Shown piece by piece: positions 44,200 to 62,758 of a stretch of DNA of 64,000 bases. The notes under the pieces are model-generated. The model had not been told where the DNA came from. It saw only the letters and a program-made list of their open reading frames with translations, and did no database searches. How positions within the stretch are numbered: the stretch's first letter is position 1; each line of letters opens with the position of its first letter. Position numbers and translations under genes: made by a program. The DNA is from Synaphobranchus kaupii (lineage: Eukaryota > Chordata > Actinopteri > Anguilliformes > Synaphobranchidae), in the NCBI GenBank assembly GCA_029718625.1, contig CM056385.1, positions 24,682,895 through 24,746,894 of the forward strand. Direction: 5' to 3'.

Positions 44200-45042
44200 C
44201 AGCACGAGATGAGGACGAAAACAAGACAGGCGATGGGATACATACGCATATAACCAGTAAATCAAATGCGTTTTTTGACATTTAAAAAAATCTTATTGCT
44301 GTCCTGGCTATCTATATGCATTCAGTTCAGCCGTTAAGATCAGTCTAACGTGCTAGCTGACGTTAATGTGTGTTGTGTATTAGCTAGTTTGATACCTATA
44401 ACGTAACGTTAGGCTTGAATAATGCAGTTTATCACTTAGTTAGCTACGTTCGTAACTTTGTATGTTAATATTTCGTTAGCAGTAGTCACAATACGCTAAC
44501 GTTACGTGACACGTATTCAGTCAATACAACTGCTTTTTTATTTCTTATACGATATGATAGCTAACCTGGATAATGTTAGATTTCATAAAAAATTTGATGG
44601 TTACAATATTTGGCAAGTTTATTGCGGCGTTACTCTTCGAAAACGTCAAACTGAAACAAACTAGCGAAGGTGAATTATTACGTAGGCTAGCGACTTGTTA
44701 GCTGTCTGTCTGACTAGCTACTCATTGACATCAGATAATCGTAATTGTTATTATAGGCTGCACACTAACATCGATAGTCGAGTTAGCTAGCAAGATAGTA
44801 AACAGAAGTGGCGTTAGCAAGTCAGTAACGTTAGCGAACTAATTTGTGAAAGGATGTTTCATGATAGTCATCCTTCATTTGGTAGAAATAAAAATCTCTT
44901 CGAGTGTAACGTTAATCTGTCAGACCAGTAACAAGACAGCAGATGCTTAATGTTAACGTTACCAATATGAATGCGAGACTCCTTTTTCGGAATATGGTGG
45001 GGTTATTATTACCAAGTGTTCTTGTCCGTTCTTTACAGAGGG
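44200..45042 (+). other. Putative 5' region of the Rag gene
   Basis: Dense AACGTTA/TAACGTTAGC words (for example near 44405, 44500, 44825 and 44955) resemble the composition at 4.0-4.7 kb. A first untranslated exon is expected here, since the first coding exon begins with a splice acceptor at 45760, but I cannot place its donor with confidence. Confidence 0.3.
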
Positions 45043-45553
45043 TTCATTCCAATCTCTTATTTTTACTCCTTGCACCCTTTCCTCGCTCCTTAGCTCCGCC
45101 CAACAGAGGACGCGAGGAAAGGATGCAAGGATCAGATACGAGGATGGAGGAAACGAGGCATCATGTATTAGGCAAATGGAACGTCCTTGCTCAATCAATC
45201 GTCAGCGTCATATTATGCTCACGTGCCTAACTATAATGCTTTTTAGCTTATTTTTCTATAAACGGGTGCTTTTGTTAGTTATAAACAATGAGTGTCATTA
45301 TTGATTAGCGCTTTATAATAAATGGAAAGGAACGGTAAATTGCATTTGTGTAGAGATGTGCCTGCAACATGGCTACACTTGCGTTTCCTCACTGAAGCAT
45401 CCACTGGGAGCCTCGTCTTTCCCCACTCCTCGCTCCTCCGAGGAGCATTTAGCGGTTTGGAATGTCCTTAAAGATGGCGAACCTCGATCGATTTCCGGGT
45501 CAGGCGAGGACAGAGGAGAAGCGGACGGATAAAATAAGCGATTGGAATCCACC
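45043..45553. mobile_element. MITE, about 511 bp
   Basis: The left end GGTTCATTCCAATCTCTTATTT and right end AAAATAAGCGATTGGAATCC are inverted repeats with some mismatches. Inside are inverted GGAGCGAGGAAAGGATGC-type segments. A partial inverted copy is at 40455-40560. It lies in the presumed first intron or promoter of the Rag gene. Confidence 0.55.
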
Positions 45554-45760
45554 TAGCCTACCCTTTCTCTTGCAGTTTCTAGTATGTAACGTTACGTGGA
45601 ACAGCTTTACATGACAAAACAGATAGTGAAGGAATCATTGTGGCCTCCATAACTGCATTTTCATTGTACCGGAGAACATGTTTCCTTAGCAAAAATAGCT
45701 GCTGTTTTCTGCATTGATAAAAGATGTCTATCTAATTTGCATGTGCTTTGCCATCTGTAG

Positions 45761-45847
45761 CAAAAGAGGGACATCGACAAGGAGCAGAGAGCATATTCTG
45801 GAGTAAAAGAAAAGGCAGGTTTTGTCGTAGACTGGCCATTGGAGGTG
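45761..45847 (+). other. Open in-frame segment before the Rag start codon
   Basis: The exon carrying the start codon begins after CCATCTGTAG (acceptor ending 45760). From 45761 to the ATG there are exactly 29 codons in the same frame with no stop (QKRDIDKEQRAYSGVKEK...). It is read here as 5' UTR, because no upstream in-frame ATG exon is identified, but it could encode an N-terminal extension as mammalian RagB has. Confidence 0.4.
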
Positions 45848-50956
<5,109 letters not shown>

Positions 50957-51660
50957 AAGCACCAGCGTCTGGTGCCTCCTGCAGAGTTCAGTGCAGCTAC
51001 TCAGCCAATCAGCCGCAAGAGAGTAGTTGTGTCAGTCTTAAGTGGGCTTGCTTCAGAACCTGCGATCCAGAAATGTGCCGCTGTCTCACTCAATCACACC
51101 GTTTTCTACCGTGATACTAAAAAAAAGTCCTCAAAGCTAACAGTCCTTGAACAGTTTTTGTAGAGGGGAATGTTAAGTTTGTACACAGTTCTTGCAGGAA
51201 GTAGTTGGTGATTGTTAACAAGGACTATGATGCCTTTCTTTCAGATATTGGTGGTCTTTTCATTGAGGAGCAATGTTTTTCTATGAAAATGAAGGGCTTG
51301 GATATAGTTTTTAACTCTGAAAGTTAAGAGTTAAGAGTTCTTAATTATCCATGTCATCAACTTAAGACACATTTTAAGCACAGCAGTGTTGTCACGTACA
51401 CTATCAGTTTCAAAAATGAAAATATGTTTGAGGGTTTTTCCCCATAAAACTTTTTTTTGCTCTTTCAGTCCTGTACTTGTTGAATATTTCAGGTCTGATG
51501 TCTCATTTGAACAGAAATTGGACTGGCAGTTACATTCTTTTGGGGGGATGTGGGTTTTCTTCAAAATCAAGGATAGTCCCAACCACATGTTGGAATGTTC
51601 TGTGCTACATTTACATTACATTTTGTCAAATTTTGGATTGCCAAATAAATATGCAAATAA
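50957..51660 (+). other. 3' UTR of the Rag gene with poly(A) signal
   Basis: After the TAG at 50954-50956 the sequence runs to a canonical AATAAA at about 51644 (CCAAATAAATATGC). This would give an untranslated region of about 0.7 kb. The cleavage site is inferred. Confidence 0.55.
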
Positions 51661-52834
51661 GGGGAAATGTGATTATTTTGCCTTTTTTTGGAGGGGGGTC
51701 AAATGGAAACCTGAATTATGTTTACTGTATATAGTCATGTGGTTAATTCCTCCATAGTTTTGAAGTAATGGAGAATAATAGAATACTTCTACAATAGTTG
51801 TTTTGGAAATGGGGAATGATTTGAAACCAGCCATAATAATATGACATAAAAGCACCTGTTAGAAAGATAACATTGCTAGACATTCAGTTTAAATTAAACA
51901 TTTATCAAAGGGTGTACCCACTGACTGAATATTGGTTTTTAAAATTAGTTACAATCCTTCATTAACTACTAAATCCATGAAATACATACCATATCATTGG
52001 AGTATATGGTACTTGGTTTTTGAGATTAGTTTCTGCTAAAAATCTTATTTTATAGGTCATTGGCTGAGCTGACTTGAACTGTTGCCTATAATTGGCTCCC
52101 CACCTATATGAGACTGGATTATTCACAGACCACATCCCTGGAAGTGGGCTGACTTCTCTCACATCAGAGTGCAAACCTTTAGCTAATTATGACACTAATC
52201 TTTCACAGCTCTCAGAGAAAAAACCAACGATACTTACAAAATTCCAATACCTGACGAGCAAGTGCCAAGCAAAGCCATTTCCTGGCTTCAGCAGTGCATC
52301 AGTCCTGCTTTATCTGTAGCTCAAGCATGAGCTTTGGCCCTTCTGATACCATTGGTCCTCACCGGGCCAGAATCAAACAACAATCTGTCCTCATGGAGTT
52401 GAATTCACCAAGAGGCCTGGCATTCTCAGTGCCTGAGCTGACCACCATTCCTCTGGCTGAGAACTGGTAGTGCAATGACGGTGATTTGGGGCATCTGACG
52501 AGCTTCACTACGAACGGGAGCAATTTGAGGTGCAGGTCCTCCAAGGTTGGTTCTGTGCAGTGCACAAGTCCCCCTAGTGAGATCTCACCTCCCAGCATAC
52601 TCACAATGAATGAACAATGTCATGCTGAAATTGCAGCCTTCATCACAAACACATTCCCTGTTTACCACAAACTACCACAAGCATTAGAGTAAAACAACAT
52701 AACTATCCTCAGTCAACCATTTGTGGTGTTTTCATGTGTTGAACAGCACAGAAGAAGCACATTGGCACACGCACTAAGTTGTTAATAGCTAGCAACATAT
52801 TAGTCCACTGTTTTAAAGGCCTGATTATGTTCTA
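51661..52834. other. Intergenic, no gene seen
   Basis: No coding frame or element ends recognised. Confidence 0.4.
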
Positions 52835-53137
52835 ATAAACCCCAATTCCAAAAAAGTTGACAGTATGTAAAATGCACATAAAAGCAGAAAGCAGTGATTT
52901 GTAAATTCTCTTTTACATATAGTTAATTTAAAACAGTACAAAGAAAAAATATTTAATGTTTTACCTTATCAACTTTATATATTTTTTTCATTATACACTA
53001 ATTCCGAATTTGATGCCTGCAACATGTTTGTACTGTTTTCAATTAAATATATGTAAAAGAGAATTTACAAATCACTGCTTTCTGCTTTTATGTGCATTTT
53101 ACATACTGACCCAACTTTCTTGGAATTGGGGTTTGTA
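52835..53137. mobile_element. Tc1/mariner-type MITE with long inverted repeats
   Basis: Left AAACCCCAATTCCAAAAAAG and right CTTGGAATTGGGGTTTGTA pair, and the pairing continues inward: AAATGCACATAAAAGCAGAA and its complement TTCTGCTTTTATGTGCATTT. The arms are about 85 bp each, separated by AT-rich sequence. A TA at the left edge is compatible with a TA target duplication. Confidence 0.75.
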
Positions 53138-53958
53138 TAAACAGGGCCTTAAAATAAACAGTGACCAAAAATGTGAACATAAGACTCAATCTAAATGAAA
53201 GCAAGTAAAGATGATAGGTACCCAGGACCAAGTAAAAAGACTCTCTGGTCTCCTGCGTGGCTGAATAGCTGAGTAATGTGTTAAAATAATATACCTTGTT
53301 CAGTGAGAATAACGAAGAACCACAAGTATATTGACGCCTTTCTGCAATGTATTATTGCTCACATATATCATGAAATTGTATGCCAAGCCAAAATGTGTTA
53401 GTTCTTTGCTAAGTTATTACATTAACTTCCAAAAACTCTAGAAGCTGGGCATTTAAAGGCTAACAATGACATGAGAAAAAACAATCAATGACTTATCAAT
53501 AAATATGTCATCAAATGTTTAACTTAAATGGCAACAGACATGACATTGACAACATAATTTATGTTCTATTGTATTGTGTACATAGGGAGAGGCATTCATT
53601 AAATTAAGCAGGATAATCAGTACATCAATGCTCTTTTAACACCAGATAGTCTAATTAAACAGGTGGTAGACCTTCCTGTAATGTAGAGGAACATTGTAAC
53701 CTATTTAATTTACAACCTGAATTTGTTTAAAAAAATCTAACACTTGTGTCTAAAGGGAACAGGTACTTCAGCACCTGGGACAGCTCTTTGAACAGCCTTG
53801 CAATGTCAGCACTCACATTGAGTAGTTTTTGTTATGCTACTAACATGCTATTAGTTTTATCCTGAATATGGTGAAGAAAAAGGCAGATTATAATATTTTT
53901 GGATATGGGGACAAATCGTTTTATAAGTTTTGTTTTGACCCCAGAGCATTAGGATAGT
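53138..53958. other. Intergenic, no gene seen
   Basis: AT-rich with no recognisable structure. Confidence 0.4.
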
Positions 53959-54125
53959 GTAACGAGTTAGTAGCACTCACCCAAGGTGAGATTTGAACCC
54001 ACACATCCAAAGGCTCCAAAGACGCATGTGTCACCAGTCAGCTAAAGGCGAAATCGCCCCCTAGCTAAGGGCAATGTCGTTATTTTGAACCTGAGGGTTT
54101 GCGTCGCTAGAGAGTGTTACCTGCA
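53959..54125 (-). repeat. Possible tRNA-derived SINE
   Basis: On the minus strand TGTGGGTTCAAATCTCACC has a Pol III B-box form, preceded at tRNA-like distance by CTGACTGGTGACACATGCG. It is too diverged for a functional tRNA. The extent is uncertain. Confidence 0.35.
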
Positions 54126-56882
54126 ACAAGGCCTTTGCCTTACGTGCTTACGAGCTTAAAACAAGCTGAGCTCCACTGACTATAATAGCTTGGAGGGACT
54201 GCAGTCTGCAAAGGGCGCCAGATCAGGGCAGGGCAGAAGGTACCCTCCTGAAGGTAGGAGTCATGGTGGCGGTGGGAGGGCAGACTCCAGCAAAACCGCT
54301 GCCATGGAACACCCAAGCATTTTGACTTCTCAATATTGCCCTGAAGTGTGTGTGGGGCTTTAAGAGCAGTGCAAAGGGACTGAGCAAAGGGAGAGCTGGC
54401 GAATGTCTTCTCAGGGAGTGGGTGCCTTGCGCAGTGCTGCTGAAACTGGCTGCTGAAAACCCCGTGGGTCACATGCAGCTCATCTTGTGACCCACAAACA
54501 ACGTGTTGATATTTTCCAAAAAACTGTTTAAAAAACAAAGGCCACAGTGTGTGAGCCTCAGAGATCATCCCCTTCAGGCTTCACGGCCCCTTTGTTCATA
54601 ATCACTTACATAAGCACTTAATTTAGATAACTGTCCCAACGCATTGGGCGACTGTCCAGAGGGCTGCTTCTATGGGCCACGATGACGGGCTGCCAGTCCT
54701 CTGATTGTCTGCCATGCACCATAGCTCCATTAAACAGCACCTACACACACCTACACGTTTTACTGAAGCCAAGCATCCGATCGCATCCCTCCGAAACACT
54801 GGAACCAGACATATCTGAGATCTGTATAATCCGCCAATTGCTGCTCCCACAGGGCACCGGCCACGCTCGGATCAAGCAGGACCGGGGACCCCGATGCTCG
54901 GAGCGCAACTAGACAGACAAGGTCTGCGCCTTAGCCCGCTGCACCACCACGGAGCCCTAGCACGTGTGTTTTTACACAACAGCAACATATTACAGCCACA
55001 AGTGCAATAGGTGGTCGTTGTGGAAATGTCGACTTTGCTGGACATTGGCGAAATGTAATAAGATAAACTCTTCAGGGTTAATCAGAAAAGAGTTGTAGCT
55101 TCATAATCAGGTAGGATATTTGGGTCCTTAAACATGGTTATACCAGAGATTTTGTAGAAAAAAATGAGGTGGCTACTAAACTGAAAGTACATCGGGTACT
55201 GTACATAGTACAGTAAGCAAGAGAAAAAAACACAGAATGTTTATTATCAGGTTAGGCTAATTGGAGACTCTAAATTGCACATAGGTATGAGTGTGTGAGT
55301 GAATGGTGTGTGTGCCCAGCGATAGATTGGCAACCTGTCCTGGGTGTATTCCTGCCTCTTGCCCAATGCATGCCCCAATGCATACTGGGATAGGCTCCAG
55401 CACCCTGTGACCCTGACCAGGAATAAGCAGGTTAGACGATGGATGACATTTCTGACAAAGCATCATTCCTTAAAGTGATAGAGCTGGCTATTTTCATCCA
55501 TCTGTCTGTCTTTAGTGTATAAATGTGGTGTTTTTCTGTGCATCTCACAATTTAAAGGGTTTGCTTGATTGCCTCAAACAACAGGGAATCCCATGTAGCA
55601 TCAATTTTTGAACTTTTATAGTTTTTTTCATTTAACAATATTGTCCATAGACATATTTTATATTTTGCAGGAATCATTTATTGCTGGCAAAGGCTACTTA
55701 GTATGAGATTATACTGTAAGTTAAATATTCATTGGGGTTTCACTATAGTTACTGTGAAAGAGAGAAAGCAGTCTCACTGCCCTATCAGCCGCATTTGACA
55801 CTAAAGACGTCAAATGGCCTGGCGTGAGTAAACACGGGGGCTGGGGGGTCACAGAACACATGCTACCAATTAAAAAGCCAGTAAGGTGCTTCCTTTCAGC
55901 AAAGGACCATCTTCAATTTAATTACAGAGGGCCTCAGCCGCCGCCAGACATTACTGAGGGTCAGGAAGGTTGTGTGAATCTATCTGAGGGAGGGATCAAC
56001 AGGCCTGTAACAATGATCCCACAATGCTTTGTGCAAAATGCCTCCAGTAACACAGCACCATGTCAGTGCTGCTTCTTTTAAACTGTTCTGATTAAACAGT
56101 TTGGTTATCGCAATATTCTAGAGTACAAAACCAATATTACACAACTCAGTAATAATATTTAAAATAGGTTTATGCTCCAAAGCCTATGGTTAGAGTATTG
56201 AATTCCTGTGCTACAAGAAATAAAAGGTATCAGGGAGTGAGTATACCACTTTTATATGTAATTCATTTGTCCACATTCTTACAGATCAGCAGTGCAGTGC
56301 TTTGCTTTCTTTTAACATGGTAATCCAGAGACTCCAGTGACCAACTGGACCTGAGAGTCACATAAGTGACTTGATCAGCATGGGATCTGCTTGAACAGCA
56401 CAATATCACAACATAGCCACAGACTGTGTGTGGCAGAACTGATTTACAGAAACATAATTCTGCCACATAATGTTCTTGTTTAATAAATGTGCATGATGTT
56501 CATAGTGGAAATAACATTGCATGAATATATTACCGTGAGACTGGCGAGATCTTGAGACCAGCAGAGTATGCACTGTGATTCCTCCCTCATGCTTCCCAGT
56601 CTCATAACCTAATGAGTGATGGGGGATCCTGGCCTCCTCTTGGTATTCCGCATCCTATCTTGGATTGATAAGTGGGCTGTTTGTTATGTCTGCCCTCTTA
56701 GTTCATTTCCATTGCACTCACTGGTAACCTAGATCTCAGCAAGGTTGCTTGAGTCCCCATTCAACAGTGAGATCCATTATTCCTACAGATGTGAGGCTGC
56801 AGGGGGCTTTTCAAAGTCATAATGCTGCTATGGTTTCCACTGCAGATAACTATCTCATTATCTGTTGCATAGAGAGGGATCT
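54126..56882. other. Intergenic, no gene seen
   Basis: A 142-codon minus-strand frame at 54140-54568 and a 75-codon one at 54623-54850 have no recognisable motif. GAGCGCAACTAGACAGACAA and CTGCACCACCACGGAGCCC near 54900-54955 look tRNA/SINE-like. Nothing firmer can be supported. Confidence 0.35.
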
Positions 56883-57060
56883 GGCCAATGATATAGCATT
56901 CCAGAGCATACTGATGAGTGTTCCAGAGAATGTCTATCTAATGAAGAGCATTCCAGAGCATGCCTGTTTAGTGAAGTGCTCTAGAGCATTTCTGTTTAAC
57001 GAAGAGCATTCCAGAACATGTTTGTCGTATGAAGAGCATTCCAGATCTGTCTAAATCAAA
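56883..57060. repeat. 30-bp minisatellite, about six units
   Basis: Units starting near 56883, 56913, 56943, 56973, 57001 and 57031 share GAAGAGCATTCCAGAGCATG, with 28-30 bp spacing. Several base changes separate the units, so the array is older than the 46-bp one. Confidence 0.78.
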
Positions 57061-60004
57061 TAAACTGAAGACTCTTCCTTTCAATAAACCAGAATTTGGC
57101 CTAAACTCATCTGGCACAATGGTATGGTCAGTTTGGAACAGATTAGGTTAATTCTGTCCAGTCCACAGGAAGCAGAGCAGGCCAGTAGACTGCGCCACCT
57201 CTCGTCTGGTTCCTGGTACAGATCGTCGACTGTGGTCCCCTCATTGGGAATTCCAGAATAGCAGATGGGTGTTTGTAAATATGGATAAAGGACTTTCCTT
57301 ATCCGGCCCCACAGGAAGGGGAACCTATCAGCTTGCTCTCTGACTGCAAAGGTCAGCCTAAGGGAGGCTGTGCATGCTCACGCATACAGTATCTCCATCT
57401 GCTTTGCCATCTGATTCTCCCACCCCGGCGTGTACATGTGGTCTGGCTTCAAACCTTACTGGGCACCACAAGAACCTCCAGCTGAGTCTTCATTTGTGTT
57501 CTGGTTTCCTTCCTGCAGATGCTGAAATGTTCTGGAGGACTTGATACGTCTCCTCCCCTGCTCACGGTCAGTTAAAGCATGGTGTCTTTCCAATGGGCCA
57601 GAATATGAAGGTCTGAGTGGGACTTGCAGCACTAATGTAAGACAATGATAAATGAGCAAAGATGAGATGCGCCCCTGACAGCTCCCTACTGAGGGGTTTA
57701 CCATTAAATACTTGCTGTCCTTGAGATGCATTCAAGTTTCAGCCTGGCATCAGCACTGTGATAGCTCAGTCACAAAGAAAACATTCCCAGGAACTGAAAA
57801 CCCATCATCAGTGAAGAGCACACACAAATCAGAGGTCAGGTTTGTGGAAATAAACAGGAGTGGGTGTCAGGGGTCTGCAAACAGAAACAGGGGGATTCAC
57901 ACTAGCTGGAGAGCTAGCTTGTCACACTGAGAGCCACAACTCTCAGGCTTACCTCAGGTCTTTCGCTGTGGGCAAATCTGTCAGCAGTCCGGCCACTATA
58001 CAGAATATTTCTTCTCACAGCTACAATTTCTGTGGCACATGTGGACATCAAAGCTACTTTTTTCTTCATTTGAATTGAATCCTATCTAAAGTGGCCAGGG
58101 ATCCACAGCACAGAACTAGCCCAGTTCTTCCACATCGACTGAAGGGAGGGCTGTTTTACAACGGAAACCTTAGTCTGACAAATCATTCCTGGAGCCGAAG
58201 GCTTTTAGATGTTTCTGGATGACTTGTAGAGGTCAAATGCACTGAGAATCTGAGAAGGGTCTTTAAAAAATCAAGGGTCTTTGAAAAAATAATTCCTGAC
58301 ACATTCATGTGGCCTAATCCATGGAGGTGCCCCGGGACCATAGCTGACAAACCACGGTTAATTGTGATAGCATCCAAAACTTTCCTCTTCCTGTTGAGGG
58401 GACATTATCTCACATGACATTAGCTTTATATCAATGAAGGCATGAACTGAAAATCCAATTATCCCAAATCACTTGAGGTTACAAGTGTGTATGCAAAGTT
58501 ACAGTAACGTGACTAACATTTACTTTGTAAAGAAAGTATATATTTGGTTCAAACAGAAAGATGAATACTTCAACTGAAGGTAAAATGGTCTCAGGGAAAC
58601 AAAATGTAAAACAGGTACAGTTTGTTCCTCTTGTTCATGAAAGATTTTATGCTTTAACCTGCATCTCAACCAAGATAAGGTAGTACAACAAGAAATAAAA
58701 AGTGTCTGTCAGAGTGTGGTTTACGCCAAAAGAGAAATAAATCAGTCACAGCTGGGGCTGCTGCAAACACACTAGCCGTGTCATGTACCACACAAAGGAC
58801 AAAGTTTATGAAATGTGTTATCGATTGGATCTCATAATTTTAGGCTTCCCCCTTAAATTTTCTACGTGCTTTTATTATTTGTTTCATCTCAACATTCTGC
58901 AGCTCATCTTTATTCATATGGTCACGATAAACACAATCATGCCCTTTCTCTGAGGTACAAGAGTTGGCTGACAGTTGGAGAATTTGATGTCAGAATTGCA
59001 CACTTCAGTCCGTCTGGGAAAGCAGTGGTTATAGGTGAAAATATTAAGCTGTACAAATACAAGTCAGGTGAGATATCAACTGAGTGTCATGACAAAAAAT
59101 GATACCTGATTAGCAGATAGTTATGTCTTATTTATGAACATTGATATTACAATCAGAAGTAGTTAATAACTTACAATTTGATGCACCTACCTCACTATTC
59201 ATTTGCATAATTCCTACTGAAAACTCCTGACAAACATATTGTAATTTGATTTGTTGCTGATGATGGTTGATCAGTTTCAAATGATATATGCTGAAACCTG
59301 TTTGCTACAGTATCTGATGAACGATGAAATGAAAAAAAATGCTGGGGCAACTGGCATTACATACATTACAGGGCAAAGGCAGCAACCTGTATCATCACTC
59401 TTGCAAAGGGTTAGATCCTACTGCATTTATCCCACAGGACAGTGTGGATACTCTGCCGTAGAGTACAACCTGTGGACTCCACTACTTTAAGCCACAATTT
59501 CTCTGTAAAATGGGGTCTTTATTACGCACGCAAGTTAACCTCCTGGCCAGAGTCAGGCCACAGTGCATAATAAATCATCCTTACAGCTTCATCTATTGTA
59601 TTTCACCAGGAAGGGGATATCCTGCAGAGATATAAGCTTTCTCAGGAAGTAAAACATGAAATACCTGACCACATCTGAAGCATTTTCATAATTCCTTAAT
59701 TGTTTTATGTTGTTGGCCACATTCTTTTTATAAGGCCCGATTCCTTCAAGGGCTTATTTATTATTAAACAAGCAGCAGTTACGAAGAATGGGCCAGAATA
59801 TTCCAGAAAACGAAAAATTCTAAGGGGGCTGAATACTTTTTCAACCCACTGTGTCATTAATATTGTTAAAATTAATACATTGAGTCATGGCAGACACCAA
59901 TGCCATGGATATAGATATTTTACAGAAGGATATACAGTATTTTTTATTCTGTTCATCGGATTTCTACCAGTTTCTACCAGTAAATGAGTTGTAAATAAAC
60001 CTGC
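57061..60004. other. Intergenic; one Tc1-like end
   Basis: GGGGGCTGAATACTTTTTCA at about 59825-59845 resembles the terminus of a Tc1/mariner repeat. Short frames (for example 58866-59102) show no domain. No gene identified. Confidence 0.35.
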
Positions 60005-61276
60005 AGAGGTTCCGTCTCTGCACCCCATCCCCTTTCTACAGGAGTCCCGCAGGGATCTGTACTGGGTCCTCTGCTGCTCTCTATGTATACTAAGTCTCTT
60101 GGTTCAGTAATTAATTCACATGGCTTCTCATACCATAGCTATGCTGATGATACTCAACTCTTCCTCTCTTTCCCTCCCTCTACCCCACAGGTTAAGGAGA
60201 GGATATCTGCTTGTCTGATTGACATCTCTGAGTGGATGGCTACCCATCACATGAAGCTCAACCTTGACAAGACAGAGCTCCTCTTCATGCCGTACAAGAC
60301 CTCCCCACTACATGACCTCTCCATCACCGTTGACGGGACCGTGGTGGCTGCCTTCCGCTCTGCAAGGAACCTGGGGGTGGTCCTGGACGACCGGCTGGAC
60401 TTCAAAGAGCACATCAGGGCGACGGCACGGTCCTGCAGGTTCCTCCTGTACAACATCAGGAGGATTCGACCGTACCTGGCCACCTACTCCACCCAGCTTC
60501 TTGTCCAGACCATAGTCACCTCACGCCTGGACTACTGCAACTCCCTGCTCACAAGCCTACCGGTCTGCGCCATTCTGCCTCTTCAACTGATCCAGAATGC
60601 AGCTGCCCGGCTTGTGTTCAACCTCCCGAAATTTTCCCATGTAACCCCCCTGTTGAGGTCACTCCACTGGCTGCCAGTTGCAGCCAGGATCAGGTTCAAA
60701 GTTCTGACCCTGGCCTACACCGCAGCCAATAGGACAGGCCCCGCCTACCTGCAGGACTTAATCCAGAACTACTGTATGTTCCTGCTCGACCACTTCGCTC
60801 TTCTACAGCAGGGCGACTCGCACTTCCCCCCCTCCGTGTCAACGGCTCTCGCTCGTCCCGACTGCGGAGCTTTTCCACCTTAGCTCCTCAGTGGTGGAAT
60901 GAACTTCCCATTCCCCTATGTTCTACTCGAACCCTGCCTGCATTCCGTCGAGGCCTGAAGACACACCTCTTCAGACTCCACCTTGACTGATATTCTAACC
61001 TAGGACCTCATGGTACTATTTCCCTGTGTTTTCCTGTCTGTTTGTTATAGTTTATAATAGTATTTAGAATAGAAGTGTAGTATAGCTGATTTACCCACAG
61101 CTTACTGTGAACTACAGTCAACGTTCATTACTAGGGATAGCTGCTACATTCTGGGAAGGATGTGCTTTGTCTTGTCTGTTCTGTAGTGATCTTGATGACG
61201 TCTCTGTATGCACTTATTGTACGTCGCTTTGGATAAAAGTGTCTGCTAAATGAATGTAATGTAATGTAATGTAAAT
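60005..61276 (+). mobile_element. L2-type LINE, 5'-truncated, with reverse-transcriptase remnant
   Basis: Translation from about 60035 gives [20 protein letters not shown], then [13 protein letters not shown] with the catalytic [33 protein letters not shown], and [19 protein letters not shown]. At about 60785 the frame shifts; the family C-terminus ([13 protein letters not shown] through FRLHLD) continues in another frame to a stop near 60988. The 3' end has the L2 tail TCGCTTTGGATAAAAGTGTC and ATGTA repeats. The upstream palm motifs and the endonuclease are missing. The best-preserved LINE here after the one at 40.8 kb. Confidence 0.85.
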
Positions 61277-62399
61277 GAAGCAATACTTGTCTAACTAAAA
61301 GTTTTTTGTGATGTGATGAGAAATTACACAGAAATCGAGCATGAGTTCATGGAGAAATTAATACTGTATGTATGCATGGAAGGGTTTATCGTGCTGTAAA
61401 TAAAAATGTATCTCTCCTGGTCCTGTTTCCCTCCCCCAAATGATGGACAGTTTCTAAGCGCAAAATATTTGTGGCAGTGGAGAAGTCCGCCTGAGCCTGT
61501 TTTCAACTCATAACTTCAAGTCAGCCCTCAACCTTTCCACCATGTCATCCTGTCTGATGCTTCTCATTATTCTCATGTTGTTTTACCGCTAGGATGACTG
61601 TTTTGTATCATTTCCTGTGTCTGTCACCTCTCATTTTGCCCTTGTTTGTGTGGGTAGGTTTTACTTCCTCTGACCAAGTTGTTGAGACAGAGGAAGTGCC
61701 CACCTATCCTGATTCTCGTACGTCTTTTATATTAGTATCAAAAGGAGAGTCCTGATCCTTTGGCCTGGCTAGTGGCTAGTGGGTCTGCACCATTTCAAAA
61801 GCTCACAAACAAATACGGGGGGATGTCCAATGGCTGCAGTGTCCCTGCTTGACGTCAATGCAGAAAAAGCGGTCTGGTTTCTCAGGGAATCCTGTGTCAC
61901 TTTTGGCAGCGGCTCTGGGTCAGGGGAGCAGAGAGACAGATGAAGATGGGACCGGCTGTCCGAACAGGGCCAAGGTGTGGTCTACAGGCAGCCTCTCAAA
62001 CACCTTTCATATTCGTGAGTTGGAGTCAAATTAACAAGCAACCCTCCACCCAGTCTCACCTGAAACTGCATCTACCCATGTGTGACACAGTGGACAATAG
62101 CGTCTATCTGGGAGTTCATAAAAATATTTTTCCACCACCAAAGATTTGTATTCCATCATAGCCACAAGACAAAACGACAATAACCCATACGTATGCCAAA
62201 ACAACGTTAAAAGCCCTACTCACTCAATTGTAAAATAAACAGTGTCGATTGCCGATAACTTTGCCAAAATAAAGGCGATTTTTGGGCTGTTTAAAAATTA
62301 GCACAAACTGCCCTTTTAAAATTATTTTTAATTGTTTAAAAATTCTACCCCACAAGTAATTTCCTGAATATGTTTTTAAGATTTTTAAATTCCTATAAA
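61277..62399. other. Intergenic, no gene seen
   Basis: No frame or repeat end identified. Confidence 0.4.
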
Positions 62400-62758
62400 T
62401 AAAATGTAATTGGTTGAAAATAAGCTCTGCTCCCTTCAGTGCAGTAGCCTACCGTCCATTCGCGCTTCTGGACTGTATGCGTGTGCAGGGTGCGCAGATC
62501 TTGCAAGACTTTCTAGCCAAATGGCATCTCAAAACAAAAATATATTTTTAACCAAAATCAACGTATTTTAAATATAAATCATCATATTTTTACTTTTTAA
62601 AATAAGTGTGCTTTGCGACTTTTCATTTTTACCCGTGACTGCACTTTGAAAGTAGCCCAATTTAGCTGTAAAACTTTGCGTTCAAAATATGCGCCGTCTA
62701 ACTTGCAAAAGTGGAGTTGGATAGCCCTAAACGCACTTGCGCCATGCGTGATAGAGCC
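62400..62758 (-). repeat. Element end resembling the GGGCCC family
   Basis: Read in reverse it starts GGGCTCTATCACGCATGGC and continues GCGCAAGTGCGTTTAGGG and ACTCCACTTTTGCAAG. This is organised like the termini of the Harbinger-like copies (GGGCCCTATCTTGGCG... CCACTTTTGCTATTTTAACG) but is clearly diverged. It may be a related subfamily. The far end is not defined. Confidence 0.45.

Noticed and set aside
54140..54568. 142-codon minus-strand frame as a gene
   Set aside because: No domain, no splice or promoter context, and composition like surrounding intergenic DNA. Not excluded, but unsupported.
56749..57054. 101-codon plus-strand frame
   Set aside because: Half of it is translation of the 30-bp minisatellite, which gives a false 10-residue period.
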